Below the pieces are notes generated by a model. That model was not told where the DNA came from and searched no databases. It saw only the letters and a program-made list of their open reading frames with translations. Positions 43,888 to 58,800 of a stretch of 64,000 nucleotides of DNA are shown here, piece after piece; positions within the stretch are counted from its first letter, which is position 1, and each line of letters starts with the position of its first letter. The stretch spans positions 1 to 64,000 of the forward strand of contig JASAMV010000125.1 in the NCBI GenBank assembly GCA_030248065.1, read 5' to 3'. The DNA is from Rhynchonema sp. JSB1_4. Its lineage: Eukaryota; Nematoda; Chromadorea; Monhysterida; Xyalidae. The position numbers and the translations under genes are program-made.

Positions 43888-46800
43888 CTAGCCTCCAGTT
43901 TTGCATCTTCGCTGTACAGTTGCAGACTGACTCAGCAACCCCAATAGATCTGATCGCATTCGAACACCAAGTTTTAGAAAAGACATCAAAATACAAGCAG
44001 ATTTTCTCACTCACGTCCGAATGCACGAATTGCTGCACATCCACCGGTGTCATATGCGTGCTCATCAGGGCCGGCCGTGGTAAACAGAACTCCTCAGCGG
44101 TGTCTTGAGCATCGGGACTCGTCGGGTCGAGACGACGAGGCTGCAATCAACGTGATATAATATATGCGTGGGTGAGATTTAGAAAATGTTGATTTGAAAA
44201 GATGACAATCCAAAGCAGTCCGTTTTCTTATAACGTCGTAGCACAGCAAGTGCTACCGATTTTGCCAACTACAGATCCGTGATAAATTTACCTGCAGTTT
44301 CTGTTCGACCAATGCGAGCACCGCTGAAGAGACAGGACCTTCCTCATATCCAACTGCCACCGGCGTGTAGTGACGCAGAAGATTGAGAATCTGAAGCAAG
44401 TAATATATTTTGGTGACATTTTCTCATTTGATCATTATTCCGTCAAAATGACTTGAAGTGCCCGGACCGGTCTGCTGGAACCCAATGTTAGTCAGTCACT
44501 GAACTGTACCAACCTGTTGTGTGTTCAGTCTGTTGGTCATATCCTGCACCAGCAAGTCGACATGTGCCTCATCCTTGCGTGACTGCAGCACGTGTGACGC
44601 TTGCACTAAAGGCTCCAGGATCCATTTACACTCCTCCAGATCGTGTGAGCATAACCAATCCTGGATCTGTTGCACGTTGTGTCTGCAATTATGATCATGA
44701 AAATGGTTTCGATTGTGAGATTTATTGGTGAAAAATATGCCGTTGTTTTCCCTTGCAGAAAGCTATACGTGTCCAGGTCACTCGCTTCGTATTACCGTTG
44801 CCTTAGCAAGCTGCTGTTTCAAAAACTACGATTCAACAATTTTTAATAGCATTGTCTCAGGAAAATAACACTCAAAACCAACTTTATTTGGACGGCCCGT
44901 TCGAAATTGCACAGGTCTCTGCGAAACATCAGATGATTGAGCGCTATGGCACACAGCCAACGACACAATTGCGAGAATAATTGCACGATCAATAGTTGGT
45001 CACCACCGAAGGCCAGCAGACGTTGGTGGATTACGGTAAGCTGGAATGGAATGGATATGGGCTACGATACAAAATTGGTGCATGGTGGTGTAGCGGGCTT
45101 ATTGAACTGATTTGACTCCGTGCTTACAGCTTACTGTATGGTAAACGTTTCGGGCGTTGGAAACGAAAACGAAAAAGAAAACGTTGGAAACAGAATATGG
45201 TGACCGCAGTTTTGTCCCCCGTTTTGCGAGCGATGCCATTACGGCTAATCACTTATCGTGTATCTAAAACTCGTCAGTCATTTTTTACGACCCAACTATA
45301 GGTCCCCCAAAAACACCCCCCAAAAAGAGGTCGAGATTACAATTTCGATTCAATCACGCAGCTGGCAAAAACGTGTCAAAGTTTGCCTGTGCAATCTAAC
45401 AACAACGATGTTTCACATGCTCGCTGTGACCTTTGTGCGTGTGCGCTGCCAGCATGTCAATGAAACATTTCACTATGTTTGCTGCTGAGTGTCGTGCTTG
45501 GATTAACAAGGACACATTCTTAATCTCTTTCATTGGTTTTGTGAAATCTCGACCCCAAACTGGAGTTGAGTTGGTAGCTTGTTTCCTTTGACTTGCATAA
45601 AAAGGAAACACTATAGCTGATCTTTCACCCCACTTACATATTCGATCAGATCATCCAATGCCATTTCAGCCATGCGTTCTTGTGCCTGTGTCGGTCCCGT
45701 GTACTTGTTGTATCCTGGCTCCAACGTTGCTGGAGCGTTGAACTCCTTGGCAGCACTGTGATGCAGCAGGGCCGGCACTGAAACATTCGGTTGCTTAGTC
45801 AGTAGGGGTGCTGTAGCACTGACAATGGCCTGGTGCTCCATCTAAAAAGGTGAGATATAAGACAAAACGCAAACACACGAATTTTCGGCGTCAGCATCGG
45901 CTCAATGCATCGTTTCATCATCACCTCGTAGGCATCCGAACATCGAGCCTATATACAAGAAGCATGGAGTAATTTTAGTTTCATATTTTTAAACGAAATT
46001 AAATACCTGTAGCAGTTCAAGCATAGGCAGCACGTTAAAATGCTTGAGTCGGTGCTCATTCTGACGATCGGTGTTTTGGCTCTGCCATTCCTGTAGGTTG
46101 TGATGTTTCAGTATATTTATGTGTCTCACCAATTTCACTCGCTGCAACACATCGGCAAGCATGCAGGGAGAACTCACCGGGTTATCATCAGTGCTGTACT
46201 GACGCAACAGATTCAGTAGTCGCCAACAATTGACCAGCCAAAGTGCTTGTAGATCGAGGTCGGATGAACGCTGCAAAATGCCAGACCTTTTATTTTTGTA
46301 CTTCGATATAAAATGGTGCAAATTTGTTTTTGCTTGCCCGTTTTCACAGAAGGGTGGTGCACCAGGTCATCGTCAGTATGAATACACCAGATGACTACGT
46401 TACCCTGATACCAACTCACCGATATGACATCCTTAATGGCGCTGTGTGCAACACTGAATAAAGCAGACATGTTAACTTCATCGTGTACACTGTCGTGCAG
46501 ACGCAGGGCCATCACTAGCAGATAGGAGGGGTGGCAGGGCGCTAGCAGTCGAGCCAGACGAGGATGCAGGTCTGTAACAAAGGGGGCGTTATAATTTAGG
46601 ACATTGTGGAAAAAATTGAAACGTCAGCTAACCAGCAATCAAGACGCGCACAAACTCTGCGTGATCGAACACTTCGAGCAGACCAGAGTGTGAAACATTA
46701 GCGGCCGGCACTGACTCGAGACGAACCAGCTCAGCATCCGATAGACCATCTGAAACTTTTTACGGTTTGTTTATTTTGTCCAGCTTGACATAAAAGATTG

Positions 46801-49800
46801 ACGAAAATCACACACTAACCAACAGTCACGTCACCGTTCACCGTCACTGAACCATTTGCTCGTCGACTTCGCAGTTTCTTCAACTGTTCTGCCTGTTTGT
46901 TGACTTTGTTGTGTAGCACCTGAAACATTAGGAGGGGCATGATTGGGCATTTTACTTGGTCGGTGCTAGATAATGTACAACTACAAAACAGCACTTTTGC
47001 ATACGAAGTGAAACATCGCCCGGTCGATTAGCACACATTTGATCAATCTGGCTGGCAGATGTTTCGCTCAAGCAAAAAAATCTGCGCGCAATAAAACAGA
47101 AATCTTCACATTGATGATGTTTCACGTCCTAACCATATTCTCAGTGACGACGCGTTGCATTTCAGCGCTGACATTCAAGTCCTGGTCTTGGTCGAGCCCA
47201 GTAACATCTCCGTTGTTGATCGTTGAAGTGTGACCATTAGCTATTGACGCGGACGTGCCGTTGCTGTTGTCCGGGAAACTCTGCGATGGGAAAAAACTAA
47301 TTTAGAATGTTTACCTTAACTCAATTTACAATTGGTCATTCTTGAAAAATTGTTCGCCTTCCTGGTTCAAGATGACGGAGCCTCACCCTATATTCCGTTT
47401 ACCTCAGAGTCCGGGAATGCCAAATGGTAGAAGTCGGTCTTTTCCTGAGCTCCATTAGCCCCGTTTTTATTTGGTGAAAACATTTGTGATTTTTTTATCT
47501 TATTAAATCACTAATTCGTGTAAATTGGGAATGTTCATTGTGACTATCATTCGCTGATGGCAAAGTTATCAGTGAAACATAGGGGCTTTGGTTGAATTAT
47601 ATTTCTGAAATTCATACGAGAAACAATTCTAGCTTATTAGGCAAGAACGCGAAGTATGCGATCAAGATGCCTATGGATCTAAACCAAAAATGTTCTTAAA
47701 CTGAAAAACTGCCAGAACACATTCTCCACGGTTCAGAGCCTACGCCAACCCAAATAAATATACAAATAAGCAAGCAACAGGCAGAGAAAACATCACAGTG
47801 AGCAAAATCGTGCTGCTGTGACCTGTCAGAAGGAATTTGTTGACACAAGCTTTATGACGGCTGAATTATCGGGTGCCGCTCAGAGTTTCCCACGCACAAA
47901 ACGAAAAAGTAGCCAATAATTACACTTTCTGACCTGTGGGTCTGATTATACGCTAATCAGTGTTTGTGGTGACAACATATGAGCGGTGAGCGTCTTTTAT
48001 TGACAGATAAACTGTTCAGTACAAATACAAAGTGTGGGCTTGGCCCGAGATTTACCCACGGAGCCTGGCACGGCAGACAGTAATCAGGATTATTATGCGA
48101 AAATAAATTTATTCAAGCGCAATTAATTTTCGTGCATTTGAAAATATATACACTAAAATTTACGACTTTGACGAGGATCGTTAAATCCAACCTCACTCAT
48201 GAATTTGAACATTCTAAATTAATTCCAGGAGCGCAGGTAAAGTTATCACATGTGTTTGTTGGAACATTGCACAAAATGTTATTTCAGAAATTTTCCCCAC
48301 GCTATCAGATTTATATAAAAAATAAGTTTGATCGCCTCTTTTGTAAAAAGTCGAAATTGCGAAGAAAAGTACAACCATACTTAACTGACTCACTGTACTC
48401 TTGTGGAAAGTTGTTCTCAACTAACTGAGATGGCCAGTGTGCTCTACTGAACATTCTAACGCTCGTATGGCTGCGTACAAAAGAGTAAGAAAGGAAACGA
48501 GATAACAAAGCATGGGTAAGGAAATTTATGCCTGTATTCTAATGGATTCCAACGTTGGAAATTGTCTGAACTTAGTGTATTTCCAAGAAAGGAGATAATT
48601 TCCACCACAAGGAAATTACTCAGCTATGAGCTATTCTATATATGAAAGATAATCCCTTCAGGATACAGCTTAGAATGGGATAGAATCCGAAAGGCAAACA
48701 AGTTATCAGCTTTAGTTTGCGTTCTACAACAACAGAATTTGCTATACGTTTGGTTGTCAAAGCTACAGGGAAGTCTCCCATTTTAAACCCAGGTATTGAA
48801 CATATATAATTTTTATTCAGACTCAAAAGGACCCAAGCACCATGAAAAAACTTAAAAAAGTTCACATTTCGCTGTGCTTGGTCAAAATCAATATCGAACT
48901 GTGCAAAAAACAGTCTTCGACCATAAAATGGCACAATTTTACAAAATCGTAAAAAGGTTCCGAACACAGCAGCATGCAAGAAATAAAAACATCAATGGTC
49001 GTGTGCGAGTGTGTTTCGTGGGGATAAAAACATTTCGAAATTCATGTTTTCAGACTCATGGGTAATACAACACGTTACATCTATATTTACGCAAAACTGA
49101 GGTAGTCAGAATAACGCAGAGCCTCCAGGTGCATAATAGGCAGGTTGCCCTGGGCATGCGCAAACCGCAACGCAACGTATACCCACACCAGAATTTTTCT
49201 GACGTGGCTGGCTGGACATGCGGGGAGACCTGTGTACTCTCAGAATACACAGATTTTGCACATACTGCTTCATAATAGAATGAGTAACCACACGCCAGGT
49301 ATTCACTAGGTATGAGGCTCGTTACCTCGCAGCGAATTACCCGACCCACGTTTACGTTTTTGCAAAACCCAAAACCAAAACCTCAGATTGCGAATTAGAA
49401 ATAACGTGGCCAACATGTGTCTTTAGACCTTTGGACCAGGTTTTGCAAGGCCATTTAGGACCTAACTTATGAAATGAGGCAATAAAATGCATGAAAAAAC
49501 CATTTTCTGTCAGGCAACACACAACACTGAGGTTCAGACGTTTTGCAGGTTTTAGGACCAAAAAACACGGAGGCTTGTGGACGATGTGCCTATGCTGCGA
49601 AAGCATGCGCACTGTGTTGTGTTTCAACAGATTGTGGGCAAAACCAACAGGCATCTACAATGCATAGCTTGTTTCACATGTGGACCTAGCACATAAAAAA
49701 TTTGACATGAAAACAGAGTGCTGTTTGAAACAAGAGCGCCCACGCTGCACGGTTGGCTGCTCAAGTACGAAGCCATGATTGAAGCAACACAGGCGCTCGT

Positions 49801-52800
49801 TTCACTAAAAATATCGCCAAAGTGCACATTTTTGTGAGGGGAACGCACATCTCACTGCAACCCTTGAAGCATGCGGGTTGAAAGTTTCTCAGGTCCCTAT
49901 GTATGTTTCGAAGAAACCGAGCTGTAGACCCAACTAGTGCGCTACTTTTCAAACATCAAGAGACAGTATTTCAGTCAGGTCTCACGCAGGACAATGTGGA
50001 GCATAACACAAACCTACCATCGTTATGTTTCAATTTCCTACCATCATGAGTATAATAATTTCGCGAGCGTCACTTACCCTTTCAGTGTCAGGCGACACAG
50101 TTGAGCTTCTAGCACTCTTCTCATATTGCTCGAGTCGACTCCTCAGATCAGCTATGGTGTTGTCACGTTCATCAAGCTGGTTCGATAGCTCACTGGAAAA
50201 TGAATAGTGGTCACTAATTTTATGGTTATGATCGATTTGTCATGGACGAGTTTTGTACCAGGCCCCATCGGTGCGAAATCCGAACACACCCAATGACCCA
50301 CTCACGTTATCATCGCCTTCTGTGCCCTGCACTGTCTTTGTCTGCACAGTTCCTCCTCCAGGGCATCAGCCCCGTCCATGAATGCTTCGTCAGTGAATGA
50401 GGAGCTCACATATTGCGGACGTGATATGTCGAACCTGAAAATCACGGGCGTTTTGTTGTTTTTAAACATTTTTGTCAAATAAAGTTTAACATGCTGCTAT
50501 TGTCAACCTTGTGGCGAGCATCGCCCTGAGCTCGGCTGATTCCTCCCTTCGTCTCTCGTTGTCGGCTTGTAACGCATCGAACATGCGTTGCACCTCAACG
50601 CCGCGGTTGCTGCTGAAGGACAAACAAGGTTACGGTGAAATCGATAGAAAAGAAACAATTTGAAGTCCTTAAAATTCAAACTGCCCGAACCTGCTGTTAA
50701 TTCTCCTCAGCTCCTGCCTAATCCTGACCAGTTCCACATTCAATTCCTGTTGTATGAGTGTCGCATGTGCGGTCATTGTGGGCATGGACAGATATTGACG
50801 GTCAAGGGCGGACAACGCTGATTTGCGACGGTGCTTCTCCAACTCGAATTCAAGTGTGCTCTGGAAGATTGAGTTTGGTAATTATTGTGGTCTGTCAGAC
50901 CAGGCCTGATGCAAATAATTATTCGCTTCATGGGCACGTTTCCATGAAATCGTGAAAGGCTTTTGCCAGATAGCGAATAAACAACTTTTGCACTTGTGTG
51001 AGCTGTTGATATCCGTACTAATCGTTTAAAATAAGCTGAATGCAAAACAATCACGCGACAAAAGCAATACCATCTTGATCAGATGACAGAAAACGAAAAA
51101 TACTTGAAAATAAAACATAAATAAATAAACATAAAATTAAAAATACTTCAAAATCATATGTTTTTTATGTTATGTTTATGTTTTTTTGGTTTTTTATGTT
51201 TATGTTTGTCATTAATGGGTATGATGTTTCACAGCCACCTTTTCATCCTGTACGGCTTGCACCAGTTTCTGCAGTCTCACCACCAACGCCAGTGTCTGCC
51301 TGTCCATGGATGTCAAATTGACCGATCCCATCATTGATGACAACATCATGCTCGATGCTGACATCACGTCCGTCGAACGCAACGTTGACGCTCCTGTGTG
51401 GGTGGCATGGGGAGAATGGTTACTACTGATGAGCGTCTGGTGCGCCGTATGACCCTGTCTGAGAGCGCTGGTTGAAACGGACAAAACGATTTTAATAGTG
51501 CTATATGCTTTGTTTACCAGTTGAAATGAATCGACAACCTCTCTTTAACAACAGCTGTTTCCGAACAATGAAACGTCACATCAGACGATCGAAAGTTTCT
51601 TTTCCAGAACTACACTTTTCTCGCATACTATGTGCGATACTGAACGAACTACTGTTGCACCAAAGTACATACGTAAAGCCCTGATCCTGATCGCCAGATG
51701 GACTACCCCTCATAAAAGTTCAATGCTCGACACACATATCCGTCGGTCAACGAAATCCATACCGCCAGACTTCAAAACAGCAAAACTAGCTGCCAACGCA
51801 CCACTATCGCTGCTGGCAGTGGTCCCCATTGCGTCGTGTGTGGTGTGCAGGGCATCGTCAGTCGTCAGCACACCACCAGCGGCCAGCAGCAGTTGTTGAT
51901 GCGATAGTTCGTGTTGTTGACGTTCTGTGGGTAGCGAAAGGGTATTTGTCTCTGAGTGGACTGGCTGATTATTCGTTTCTGGGTATCGCACACTCAATGT
52001 CATTTGGTGTTTGATGCCTCACCAATGGGCATGATAACAAAGGTATTGATCGGCCGCCCCCAACATTTCGCATCTGCAGATGCTTTTGTTGGGCAACAAC
52101 TGCACCCACGCTGGTCTCGAGCAACAGCACCTCAAGTCTATCGCAAAATACGATCCAAATTGACACACTCCCCAACCATTCTGATGCAGTGTCTGGATCT
52201 GCTCTCGTGGATACAAAACGTTGAAATGATCAGTTTGGAAAACGAGAATGATCAACATGCGAACCTTCTTGCAATTGATTCTGCAGCGAGTCGACTTCCT
52301 GCTGCAGATCACCCACTTGTTCGCATAATGTTTCATTCTCTTCCAGCACAATTTGCAGTTGGTCGTTGGACTCGGTTATTTCCTGAATTAGCATGGTCTT
52401 GATCACGATCTAGGATTTCGACATTTTGAAATCGGTTATTGTGCAATTATTTGATTTAATTCAAATTTTCATTTTCACCTCCGTCAGTTTTTGATTCACC
52501 ATTCTCAGCTCCAACAGCTCGTCTTGCACTTCAGTCAGTGATGTTTCATTGTGCTGCTTGATGTGTTCCATCTCGACCACCAAGTCCTCTTGATGTCGTT
52601 TTTCATCAATCTATGTAATTTTTTGAAATCTCTAAAGTGACACTCAAAGAAAAAATTATTATTCTATATTCATGACCAACCAATTGTGCTTCTAGTCTGC
52701 ACACCGCTGCCGCTGTTTCCTCCTGAGCGGTGCGCAACTTGCGCATTGCGTTCTCTTTCTCGGTGTTGGCAGAGCGCTGGAACAACAAGACAGTTTGTTT

Positions 52801-55800
52801 GAGTCAGTACGTTGGATACTGTGACTGCTTTTCAGGTTCTCAAAAAGAGGATTAAGTGCACGCCTCACCGCGACGTCCAACTGTTGTTTGAGAGAAATGA
52901 TCTTCTGTTCGAGACCCACATTCAGATTTTTCAGATTTCCAACATCACGGGCGTACGCCTGAAATTATGATCAGTGTTTTATGCATGTCAGGAGAACAAA
53001 GAAGTGGTTGAATAATTCGACATACAATGGCACCTGGTCTTGATTCTCGAATTCAAAATTGAAACGTCACTTACCTTTCGTTCCTTCAAACGTCGTCTGG
53101 CGAGCCATTTCCTGACCTGACATTGCACAATGACCACTTTGCGTCTGTATGCCACATAATGGCGTCGAGCCAGATGTGCACGACACACACATTGTAGACG
53201 CAGCACGAAACGCTCGAAACGCAGCTGGAAAATAAGTTGTGGTTATTTCAAATTCGTATTTTTTGTAAATTTCTATCGCCCTGTTCGGATTGTTTTCAAC
53301 ATACATAAAACATTAACATACCCATGCTGGTGTCTTCAGATTGTCGATGTTCAAAAATTTACAAGCAGGTGTGTACCAGCACCTTTATAGATGCCACAAT
53401 GCAGAGGGCGCCAGGCGCACGCTAAAACAACCAAAGTCAACACTATGATCCACAAGCGCAAACCTTTCTGTAGTTCTGCCTGGCAATATTAGCTCTGATC
53501 AAAGCTTGCAGCTGGATGGTGGTATTGCGTAGTCGATTGTATTGCACACTAGCCAGCCAACCGCGAACACGGGACTGAAAATGATGTGAAACATCACGTA
53601 ACAGGCAGAGCACTGGAGTAAGACTCTGTGCAGTTGCGTAGCTGGGTTGACCGTTTAGCCCTTGTATTTTCATTTTTGGTCGGCACAGCAAGCTTAATCA
53701 GTTCAAATGGACCATAAGCCACCGCCGTCGAAAACAAACTGGCTTATGCTCGCCAAATAATGAAATCATGGAAACGGTGACAAGTTGGGCCAGACAGAGA
53801 AGCGCTGAGCCCTCTGCTGATACCGAAACTCGTGTTGGTTTAGCAGGATACCCTAAAACGAGCGCACAAGTAACCACATGTACCTGCATGCAGACGGCAG
53901 CCCTGTGCATCTGCAAATAATGCAGCCTCCTCCATGCGAGGAACGCACGTCCTGCTGCTTGCATCGTCAGCAAGGCTTGACGGATACGGCGGTATTGGCA
54001 ACGCGCACGGTAACCCCGGTAGATGCGTTGCGCGGTGATTGCTGCGTGCGTCAGGGTCTCCTGCACAAAACCACGCATTTACATGCTGCTTAATTGTTCG
54101 TTTTTTAGTGTTTTTTAGTCATATGAATAAGATTCACGAATACAACTATTGGCTGTCGGTTTGTGTTATTGCTCATTTATCTGTTCTGCGCGAAACATTT
54201 TTAGACATGACATGAGTGTCGTGAAACTTACAACCCGGATGAAGGATTTTCTAATAAAAAAACCAAAAAAACAGTGCCCAAATCGCAGCGTTGGTCGAGA
54301 CTACCTGTCTGACTCGTTCCAGTAGCGCCACTTGCCCGGTACGAAAGAACACCTTTGTCTTGCCCAACGCAAATTGTTGTGGTTCCTGAAGTAACAAAGT
54401 TAAAAAACATAATATTCCCGAGAATCACGAATAAAAACATACATTACGTGTGAAAAACGAATGAAAAACTAAACTGACCGCAATAAATTTGTCACATGTC
54501 AATTTGGTGAACTTCACCGGATCCTTTCGCCACAGTGGTCCGGGAACGAACATTCGGTAACGACGGGCGAATTCATCGTACGGCCATCTATGGACAACAA
54601 CAGTATTTATTGCGTTAACATCATAATGCGACAATACATATATATAGTAATGCAGACGTAATCAAGAGACATTCCGTGTCATTGGTAAATACACAAGCTG
54701 GCGATTATGCGAGGCTGGGATGAATGCATGTTGTACCAGGGCATGATAACAAAAGTATGCATGTTATGCAAAAATGCATATTAAAAATTGAGTAATTGGG
54801 GGCCAAACTGCAAGTGGCTTTTCAAACAGGACGTTTATTTAAAAAAACGTAAGTTATACTGCAAGGCGGGCTTTTTGGCTACGCGTTTGATCTGCTTTCG
54901 CAGACGGACGGTGCAGCAAGAGCTTGTCAGTGCGAATTCAAAACAAAATATCTTACAAAATGGCGGCACTCTGCCGCAAACAACGCAATCATGAAACATC
55001 ACCCATACCTTGACGGATATCCTGCAGCCGAGATCCTAACAGTTTCCAGCACACCACAAGCCCGCAATTGTTCAATGGATCTTTTCGGTTCGAACAGGAA
55101 AGCAGCTTTGTCGTCGTTTGGCTTGATGCACCGAATGTAATGGGGACGGGTGCTGTCCAGAACGGACATGAGGGAATGGAGGGAGTCACGGAACTGAAAC
55201 ATTCGGATGGCTAGTAGCAAGGCATTGAACTTGGGTCATCACGGCATTCGTTCCCTGACGAGCGCCTGGTGCACCGTGATCGCACCGCACGGCACACACG
55301 CACCAATACGGCAGATAAAAATGTTACTGAAACTGAACCACATTTCACGTGGCTAGTGAATCTACGCATTCAGTCAACGCCTTTTATCTTTCACCCAAAC
55401 TGATTACAAACAAGAAATAATCAGCGTCAAAATTAGGTATACCTACTGTACATTGCTACATTCTATACAATACTCCACATTGTTACCTGTCGTGCCACAG
55501 TCGGTTTCGCCTTCAATGTTCCAATACTACTACCAGTCATACGAGACTTTTTGGTGGTCGGTCCTTCATCAGTGAGTTCGTCGGCGAACAGATCACTCAA
55601 GAAATTGAACTAAAATGGAAGAGGGGGTTCGCATGGGGTCACGTGGCAATCGTGATGCACCGCCTTGCATGGACACTCAGTTTTCATGACCAGAATAGTC
55701 TTCAATAGTAACCCAGCTGACCTTTGACTCCCTGAGCGTGTCTAGTAATTGTTCGGATACTGTATCGTTGTTCTTTTCCACAAACCCGTCCACCGTGTAT

Positions 55801-58800
55801 TTGACATCCGCCGCAAAATGGCGCACAATGAAGGCGGACTCCTTGAAATATCAGCGAAACGGTTTTTCTGACGTGTTGCATTGTAATCGGGGACAAATTC
55901 GAAGCAAACCTGTATTTTAGGCAGCGCAAAGTTTTCGTGATGTTTCAGACAGGGTGCATTTCGTAGTTGTTCAAGCCAGGTGTCGTCGGTACCACGACCA
56001 ACCTGTGATTACAGTTTCGGTTAAACTTTTAAACCAGATAAAAGTGAACTACATTCTCAAGATAATAAAAATTATTAAAATTATTTATTCTAAATATAAT
56101 AAAACATCATCAAACTCCAAAATGTTCTGGGTGACAAATATGCACCGACTTTGCATTGTTCGTCCAAGAAGTCGATAATGCCCGGTCGTGCCTCAATCGC
56201 ATCGATACAAGCTTGATTGTCAACAAATGTCACTGGCACCCAATCCAGGCCCTCACGTGCGTATTCACTTTGTTCGAGTTTGAATACGTGCTGCAATTAA
56301 GGTGATCAGGTAGCATGCAAGACGCAGTTTAATTTTGGTTGACTTTCAGAACATGGAAAAGATATTGCTTCAAAAGGTGCTTTCGTAATTTAGACAAACG
56401 CGATGAAACAATTCGCAGGGAAGCCCAATGCACTTTTATTTGATCAAACCCTCATGTTACGAACCTTGTTGAACTGTTGCTGCAGTTTCTCATTGGCATA
56501 ATTGATGCAGAACTGTTCGAAGCTGTTCACTTGGAAGAATTCAAATCTGAAAACAAAATTATACGCATGTTTGGCCAAACCGCTAAATTATGTGTCGTAC
56601 CCGTAAATGTCGAGCACACCAATAAAGCGCTTAGCTGCCAGTTCTTGGTCATTGTAGTCGGTTTGTTTTCCTGAAAAAGTGAAAATACAAATTTTGTGAA
56701 ACATCAGCGAAAGTAAAGGTCGGTATTAATGATCGAGCAGACCTTGTCTCAGCCACAGGACTTTTTTGAGAGTCAAGTCAGCGATAGGGATTTTGATGCC
56801 ACAAAATTCGATGAGCGTAAAGGTTTGGCAACAACTTTATGCAGATTGCAAGCTTACAAACTAGAGACACCGATGACCTTGAAAGCAGCTTCATCCAAAA
56901 AAACGTCACGTGACCAAAGTAGATCTGATGCGATGACCAAGTGCGACACTGACACTGGTTATAGTCAATGAAACCTCACCAAAATCACTAATGACTAACG
57001 TTGTTTCGAGTGCGTTGTGTGCAATTCGAGTGCTGCATTGATTTGATCAACAATCCAAGTGAACACAAGTGAATACACACGTTTGGACAATGCGTCACGG
57101 TGGGATAGTGCCTGAATCAGGTAGGGAAAGCATTGCTGCATCACGAAGTTTCAGGCCTTGTGCTGCATCACATCGTGCTGCACTTTGATTTGCTCCGGAC
57201 GAACACAGAGGGACTCCGAAGATGCACTTATGCTTGTGCTAGCTCTTCTAAAGCAGACCTGGTGCTCTTGGGATGTGAAACACGCAAATATAATAGCAAA
57301 AACCAACCATTTTGACTGGAGGAGAGCACAATCACATGAAACAACACATGGAAACCCAAATAAAAACCTCTACTCATGTCACCTGAGCATTGGTGAGCGG
57401 TTTCCTGACAATCTCGCCGGCGGCCGTTATCTGTTTTTCGCATAGCCAGTGTGCCAGTGCTGTACGGTCACAATGCCAGTATGACGTGCACAGCATTTGT
57501 AATGTTTCACGCGAGGATTTCTGGAAATGCAAGGAATGATTGTTTGATTACGGGTGGAATGACAATCTGACCAATCAATGAGGTGTACAATACCAACAAG
57601 GTACATACATAGGTACATAACAAGGTACAGTTCCGGGTGCAATTCTAGGCTGAAAGTTGAAGTCGCGTGCGCGCGCTGCACGCGGCGTGCACGCGCGTGC
57701 ACGCGACTTCCTAGTGCTAAACTAGGGAGCGCACGCCAGCGCACGCGCAAAACTTCGCGGCACGCGCGTGCACGCGCGCGCACGCGAAGTCACTCCCACT
57801 CTCGCCCACACTCCCCCCCCCCCCCACGCGCGCGCACGCGACCCAACTCCCCCACAACACCCGACGAACATGTCTGAAATGTGATCGATTTTCGTTTTAT
57901 TTATGGAACTGTCGGATACGATGCAAACGTATGTATATGCATGTCGCACAAAACAAAGATGTGGACAGGAAGATATGATATCAAACGTAACCAAACGCAA
58001 AACGAACAAGCAAGATGGGAATGTAACTTACGTTGATCATAGCAGGGTCTGACAATCTGCCATCAAAGTCCACGTTTCCCAACGTTAGCACACCAGCCAA
58101 CACGCGGAATACATCTTGCTGAAGAAAACACATTTTTGTGATTTTTTGTTGAAATTTCGCAAAAAAGACATTCCCGAACCTGCACATCGCTTTTCACGCC
58201 CAGCCTGCTGAGCGCCTCTGATGTTTGCACGAATTCTGATTGGTCGTCAACACCTTTATTGGAAAGGTAACGTTTCACACATAAGTTTTTTATTTTGTTT
58301 TAAAACTCCATGATTGATAAAGCTCCCAAACAAACCTGGTATGGTCCAATCCATGCCTCCCTGTTTCGTGTAATGATACATCAACGGATCACCGAGTTTC
58401 AATGCACTGAGAACAGGTGATGTTTCACGAGCGGCACACATTTGATAGAACACATGGTAGTTACGCTCGAATTTGGCCTGAATTTCATATGTGTTGCGTT
58501 ATCGTGTGCGACACCGCTCCCACCGGTGGCGAATGACAAGCAGAATCATGTGCCCAAAACCAGAGGAAATGTTTCAAGATGAGTGTATCCTTGCGTAATA
58601 ATCAATGGACAAATAAATAGTGAACTGCCCGATACCGTTAAAAATCCTCAAACGGGGAATTATGCCAAGGTCTAATAGTGTTATTTTGCCATCTTACCCA
58701 TATGTACATACAGTAGTATGTATGTTACCACTTTATGAAACATCAGCAGACATGTGCGTACCTGAAAGACAACCCTTGATTTCTCCAACAAATACGTGCG

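Noticed and set aside
48132..48979. Possible gene nested in the large myosin V intron
   Set aside because: ORFs on both strands lack any domain, splice-consistent neighbours or repeated support.
57578..58009. Arg/Ala-rich ORFs across the CG-dense island
   Set aside because: Both strands and several frames are open because of base composition; conserved myosin exons flank it and an intron must lie here.
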